Below, one piece after another: positions 32,184 to 35,165 of a DNA stretch of 35,165 nt. A program made the position numbers and the translations under genes. Origin of the DNA: Prevotella sp. (lineage in GTDB: Bacteria > Bacteroidota > Bacteroidia > Bacteroidales > Bacteroidaceae); NCBI GenBank assembly GCA_024681875.1, contig JAILAA010000191.1, positions 1-35,165 on the forward strand. Direction: 5' to 3'. How positions within the stretch are numbered: the stretch's first letter is position 1; each line of letters opens with the position of its first letter. Under the pieces are notes generated by a model that saw only the letters and a program-made list of their open reading frames with translations, had not been told where the DNA came from and searched no databases.

Positions 32184-34652
32184 TCATCTGACACTCCATT
32201 CATACAGACCTGCGGAATTGTCGGCAGGCAGCGTGACCTCCAGGCGTAAAGCCTTGGTGCTGACGGGGTTGAAGTTCACAGTGCAGGCAGCACCCTTGTC
32301 AGTGGGATAGTGGTCGGCACCGCTGACAGGCTGCCACTGGCCTTGGGCATCCTGGTAGAGGATGCGCCACGACTGAGGTACGCGGCATCCGCCCCAGGGA
32401 CCGTCGTCAAACCAATAGACGGTGGCACTCTGAACGGTAGACTCCTGCGGGAACTCATAGGCGAGCCACTCCGTCGTGCCGTTCTTGGGCCACCAGTGGG
32501 TGTAGGGAACAGAGCGGTCGTTCTCGTCCTTCGGCACCAGACGGTCGTTGATGGAGGAAAGGGAGGGTACACGTGAACCACTGCTGACCTTGCTTTCCGA
32601 GGCGAGAGTGGCTGGCTGAGAGGGAGTAGTGGCATTCAGGTCCTGAGGCAGCCAGACGCGCATCTTTCCGCTGCCACGATGGCACCATGCATAATAGGGA
32701 ATCAGCGTGAGCGTCTGGTCCTGAGCCTCCAGCCTGCCCTGTTTGTTGAAGTTCAGGGTCTGGGCATCGGTGGTCAGCGTCACGACAGGCGTTCCTGCAA
32801 TCTCGCCTTTGCCAAGGGTGAACTGTGGCTCCTGGTTGATGAGGGCACCCATGATGTCGAAGCTGTTGTCGGGATGCTCGGCGCAGTAGACCAGCGGGCC
32901 GCGCTCGATGCTCACCATGCCACGGTCGGCAGCTACCTTATGATGGGCGCGGACGGTGCGTGGCTCCATGTCGAAGTGAATCTGCACGCGGTCGCCTTTC
33001 TTCCATTTCCTATCCAAGGTGAAGTAGCCATCATCTTCCAATTTACTATTTGACGAATTACCATTTACTGTTTCTCCATTCACGGTAACGGTGTAGCCCA
33101 GTCGCTTGTTGTCGGTATAGGTATAGAGGTCGCTGGGCACCACCTTGTTCTTCACCCAACCAGGGATGCGGATCTTCAAGGCAAATTTGCCCGCCGTGTT
33201 CTTGTCGACAGCGATAGTGACGTCGCCCTCCCAGGGATAGTTGGTCTGCTGGCTCAAAACGACCGTCTTGCCGTTAAGTTTGAGTGTTGCCGTGTTTGAA
33301 AGGAACAGATTCACATATATGCTCCCCTCTCCCTTCGGAGAGGGGCTGGGGGTGAGGCTATATACATATCCTGGCAGCGAGGGGATAAACCGACAGATAT
33401 TGCTGGGACAGCAGGCGCAGCCGAACCATGCCTGACGCTGGTGCTGGCCCATCGACTCCAAGGGATTGGGATAGAAGAAGCCGTTGCCTTCGAGCGAGAC
33501 GCCGCTGATGAGTCCGTTGTAGAGTGTGCGCTCTAAGACGTCATAGTATTTCGACTCGCCGTGGAGCAGGAAGAGACGGTAGTTGACGTAGACATTACCG
33601 ATGGCGGCGCAGGTCTCGCAGTAGGCGCTCATGTTGGGCAACTGATAGTTACGCCCAAAGGCCTCGCCGCTACTGGTGGCACCAATACCGCCGGTGATAT
33701 AAAGTTTCTTGGTGACGATGTTGTCCCAGATGGCATCGATAGCATGGATATAGCTCTCGTCGCCCGTCAGAGCTGCCACGTCAGCCATGCCTGCATACAT
33801 GTAAGCCGCACGAACAGCGTGTCCCACGGCTTCGTCCTGTTCTACCACGGGTTTGTGTGCCTGGGAGTAGTCATGAACGATGGTGGTCTTTCCGCGGTAG
33901 TCAAGCAGGAACTTGGCTTCGTCGAGGTATTTCTTTTCTCCTGTGACCAGATATAGCTTGGCCAGCGCCATCTCTGCAATTTGGTGTCCGGGCACCACGC
34001 AGGCCTGACCGGGATTCGGTCCCACTTCGCGGCAAACGCAGTCAGCATAGCGGATGGCGATATCCAGGAATTTACGAGAACCTGTGGCTTGATAATGAGC
34101 GATAGCACCTTCTATCATGTGACCGAGGTTGTAGAGTTCGTGGCTGAGGTCTTCTTCTTTCACCCAACGACTTTCGCCAGCCCACTCATGAGGATGGGCG
34201 GGATTCTGTGTGCGTGAGGTGTAGAGATAACCGTCGGGCTCCTGAGCGGATGCGATGACGTCAATGACAGAATCCATATATGCTTGCAGGCGTTTGTCGG
34301 GGTAGGTCTGCAACAAATAGGATGCTCCTTCTATGGTCTTATAGGGGTCGGTGTCGTCGAAAGAATAGCCACTGACCTTAAAAACTTTGGATGGGTCTTT
34401 CATGTGTGCTGCGGCGTTGGAGAAGTTCGTGTAACGACCTGTCTCTTCACATTTCGAGAAAGCCAAGGGAATCGTTACATCCCTACTGGCTTGAAGACGC
34501 TGTCCCCAAAAGGAGTCTGTGACCTTGACACTTGTGAAAGGTACTTGTGTGATGGGATAACCCGAAGTGGGTGTCTCTGATTTCTTGATAGCGTTCGCGG
34601 GTAAGAGTGTGGACGCCGCGAAAAACAATAGAGCAAATCGCTTAATAATCAT
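32184..34652 (-). CDS. GH127 beta-L-arabinofuranosidase-family enzyme
   Basis: Exported enzyme of 822 aa, signal peptide 1-21 ('FALLFFAASTLLPANA'). The (alpha/alpha)6 barrel contains 'FWGQRLQASRDVTIPLAF', 'QEPDGYLYT', 'SHELYNLGHMIEGAIAHY' and 'GHAVRAAYMYAGMAD'. The zinc/cysteine active site of the family is complete: E346 and C348 in 'YCETCAAIGN', C414-C415 in 'CCPSN', matching E338/C340/C417/C418 of HypBA1. C-terminal beta-domains follow, the last (about 690-822) discoidin-like ('ESTVQSATVYWFDDGPWGGCRVPQSWRI' in two parts). Probable substrate: beta-L-arabinofuranosides of plant glycoproteins or pectin. Three in-frame repeat segments interrupt it (about residues 431-443, 526-540 and 671-698). 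Confidence 0.94.
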   Translation of the reverse strand: MIIKRFALLFFAASTLLPANAIKKSETPTSGYPITQVPFTSVKVTDSFWGQRLQASRDVTIPLAFSKCEETGRYTNFSNAAAHMKDPSKVFKVSGYSFDDTDPYKTIEGASYLLQTYPDKRLQAYMDSVIDVIASAQEPDGYLYTSRTQNPAHPHEWAGESRWVKEEDLSHELYNLGHMIEGAIAHYQATGSRKFLDIAIRYADCVCREVGPNPGQACVVPGHQIAEMALAKLYLVTGEKKYLDEAKFLLDYRGKTTIVHDYSQAHKPVVEQDEAVGHAVRAAYMYAGMADVAALTGDESYIHAIDAIWDNIVTKKLYITGGIGATSSGEAFGRNYQLPNMSAYCETCAAIGNVYVNYRLFLLHGESKYYDVLERTLYNGLISGVSLEGNGFFYPNPLESMGQHQRQAWFGCACCPSNICRFIPSLPGYVYSLTPSPSPKGEGSIYVNLFLSNTATLKLNGKTVVLSQQTNYPWEGDVTIAVDKNTAGKFALKIRIPGWVKNKVVPSDLYTYTDNKRLGYTVTVNGETVNGNSSNSKLEDDGYFTLDRKWKKGDRVQIHFDMEPRTVRAHHKVAADRGMVSIERGPLVYCAEHPDNSFDIMGALINQEPQFTLGKGEIAGTPVVTLTTDAQTLNFNKQGRLEAQDQTLTLIPYYAWCHRGSGKMRVWLPQDLNATTPSQPATLASESKVSSGSRVPSLSSINDRLVPKDENDRSVPYTHWWPKNGTTEWLAYEFPQESTVQSATVYWFDDGPWGGCRVPQSWRILYQDAQGQWQPVSGADHYPTDKGAACTVNFNPVSTKALRLEVTLPADNSAGLYEWSVR
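32560..32640. repeat. Low-complexity insertion near the GH127 C-terminal domain
   Basis: Encodes 'TPSQPATLASESKVSSGSRV' and a few more Ser/Pro residues between two conserved beta-domains. The DNA shows alternating GAGAG/GGGAG and CTGCTGACC words and no clear unit. It may be a linker grown by insertion. Confidence 0.45.
33034..33078. repeat. AATTTACTATTTGACGAATT-type repeat in GH127
   Basis: AT-rich stretch in GC-rich surroundings, with near-repeats CAATTTACT and CCATTTACT around an ATTTGACGAATT core. It encodes 'ETVNGNSSNSKLEDDG', an Asn/Ser linker at about residues 526-540. Confidence 0.7.
33324..33356. repeat. CCCCTCTCC hairpin-family element inside GH127
   Basis: Perfect 9-bp stem CCCCTCTCC / GGAGAGGGG (33324-33332, 33337-33345) with loop CTTC, followed by CTGGGGGTGAG. 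This is the same design as the element at 25947-25979. It encodes 'SLTPSPSPKGEGS' in frame within a barrel-to-sheet loop. Confidence 0.88.
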
Positions 34653-34684
34653 AATTAGCTAGTTATTTTTTAATTTAAGCGCTA

Positions 34685-34692
34685 CAAACATA
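34685..34692 (-). promoter_or_regulatory. Probable -7 box of the GH127 gene
   Basis: Minus-strand TATGTTTG 32 bases before the ATG. The nearest TTTG is 23 bases upstream, longer than the usual 19-20, so the assignment is moderate. Confidence 0.5.
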
Positions 34693-34765
34693 CATATTAT
34701 TTTTGAAAACAGGTACAAAAAAAGTGTTCTTTTCACACATTTTCATAGAAAATATACCTTTTTTC

Positions 34766-34796
34766 CTTGTTCTTTATTTAAAAACATCTATCTTTG
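34766..34796 (+). promoter_or_regulatory. Promoter of the DUF4332-like gene
   Basis: CTTG (34766-34769; consensus TTTG), 19 bases, TATCTTTG (34789-34796). It lies 53 bases before the ATG at 34850. The leader is AT-rich. Confidence 0.7.
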
Positions 34797-34849
34797 CAAC
34801 GTGAACAACCTATAATAACTTTTTTTTACCCTTCTAAAACCTAAAAGCA

Positions 34850-35165
34850 ATGGCTTATAAAATTGTGGAAATTGAAGGCATAGGTGATGTCTATGCTGAG
34901 AAACTAACTGCTGTTGGTATTATTAAAGTATCCGACCTTCTCCAAAAGTGTGCGACACCTAAAGGTCGCGCGGAACTTGCTGCAGAGACTTGCATCAATG
35001 ACAAACTCATCCTTCGCTGGACCAATCATGCTGACCTCTTCCGTATCAAGGGTGTAGGACCTCAGTTTGCTGAATTATTAGAGGCGGCAGGCGTGGACAC
35101 CGTCAAGGAACTGCGTCACCGTGTGGCAGAAAACCTTAAGGCCAAGCTAGAAGAGACGAATGCTG
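34850..35165 (+). CDS. DUF4332-like helix-hairpin-helix protein (3' truncated by the window)
   Basis: Open reading frame running off the right edge (105 codons seen, no stop). It begins 'MAYKIVEIEGIGDVYAEKLT', a helix-hairpin-helix with GIG, and has a second such motif 'FRIKGVGPQFAELLEAAGV' about 60 residues on. This two-HhH arrangement with 'CATPKGRAELA' between is the DUF4332 pattern; such small proteins resemble the HhH parts of DNA-binding proteins and are often found as DNA- or ribosome-associated proteins, with function unproven. It is too open at the end to be judged complete. Codon use is more AT-rich than its neighbours. A consensus-like promoter lies upstream. Confidence 0.8.
   Translation, partial: MAYKIVEIEGIGDVYAEKLTAVGIIKVSDLLQKCATPKGRAELAAETCINDKLILRWTNHADLFRIKGVGPQFAELLEAAGVDTVKELRHRVAENLKAKLEETNA

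Overview
The window looks like chromosomal DNA of a GC-rich member of the Bacteroidales, most likely Prevotellaceae. The reasons are Bacteroidetes-type promoters (TTTG, about 19-20 bases, TAnnTTTG), the absence of clear Shine-Dalgarno sites, secreted proteins ending in GxxIVxxxxKVxxK-type tails, serine-type sulfatases, GH97/GH95/GH127/GH28 enzymes and a Bacteroidetes-style HU-SPOR protein. No SusC/SusD pair, tRNA, rRNA, CRISPR array or intact insertion sequence was seen.

Layout. 1-830 is the 3' end of a secreted protein, closed by a strong bidirectional terminator. 947-5561 (minus) is a GH97 glycosidase followed by a GH94 cellobiose phosphorylase. 5724-9204 (minus) reads HU-SPOR protein, zinc-ribbon/FHA protein, thrS; it runs from a good promoter at 9210-9241 to a terminator at 5592-5623. 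9269-10402 (minus) is a CapA-like lipoprotein. 10546-13418 (plus) is a sulfatase plus an MFS sugar porter. 13428-17577 (minus) is the housekeeping run sppA-lpxK-thiL. 17910-23983 (plus) holds a GH28 enzyme, a repeat-filled 375-base gap, a carboxy(nor)spermidine dehydrogenase and a GH95 enzyme. 23955-30089 (minus) is a second sulfatase, then an RND adaptor and an RND pump. 30170-30612 is a decayed locus. 30661-32178 (plus) is a divergent glutamine synthetase, 32184-34652 (minus) a GH127 enzyme, and a DUF4332-like gene runs off the right end from 34850.

Functionally the window mixes envelope and housekeeping genes (lipid A kinase, peptidase, thiamine kinase, ThrRS, efflux) with secreted enzymes for plant or mucin glycans (pectin, fucosylated or galactosylated chains, arabinofuranosides, sulfated sugars, cello-oligosaccharides).

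The most unusual signal is the repeats. At least eight coding genes (GH94, thiL, GH95, RND pump, RND adaptor, sulfatase 2, glutamine synthetase, GH127) carry short in-frame insertions made of palindromic, tandem or low-complexity DNA, placed at surface loops or linkers. The same or similar repeat types also sit between genes. One hairpin family (CCCCTCCC stem plus a TGGGGGTG tail) occurs inside two genes and in one intergenic gap. A second unexpected pattern is two places where the terminator of one gene carries, in its loop, the -33 element of the next gene's promoter with the same 20-base spacing.
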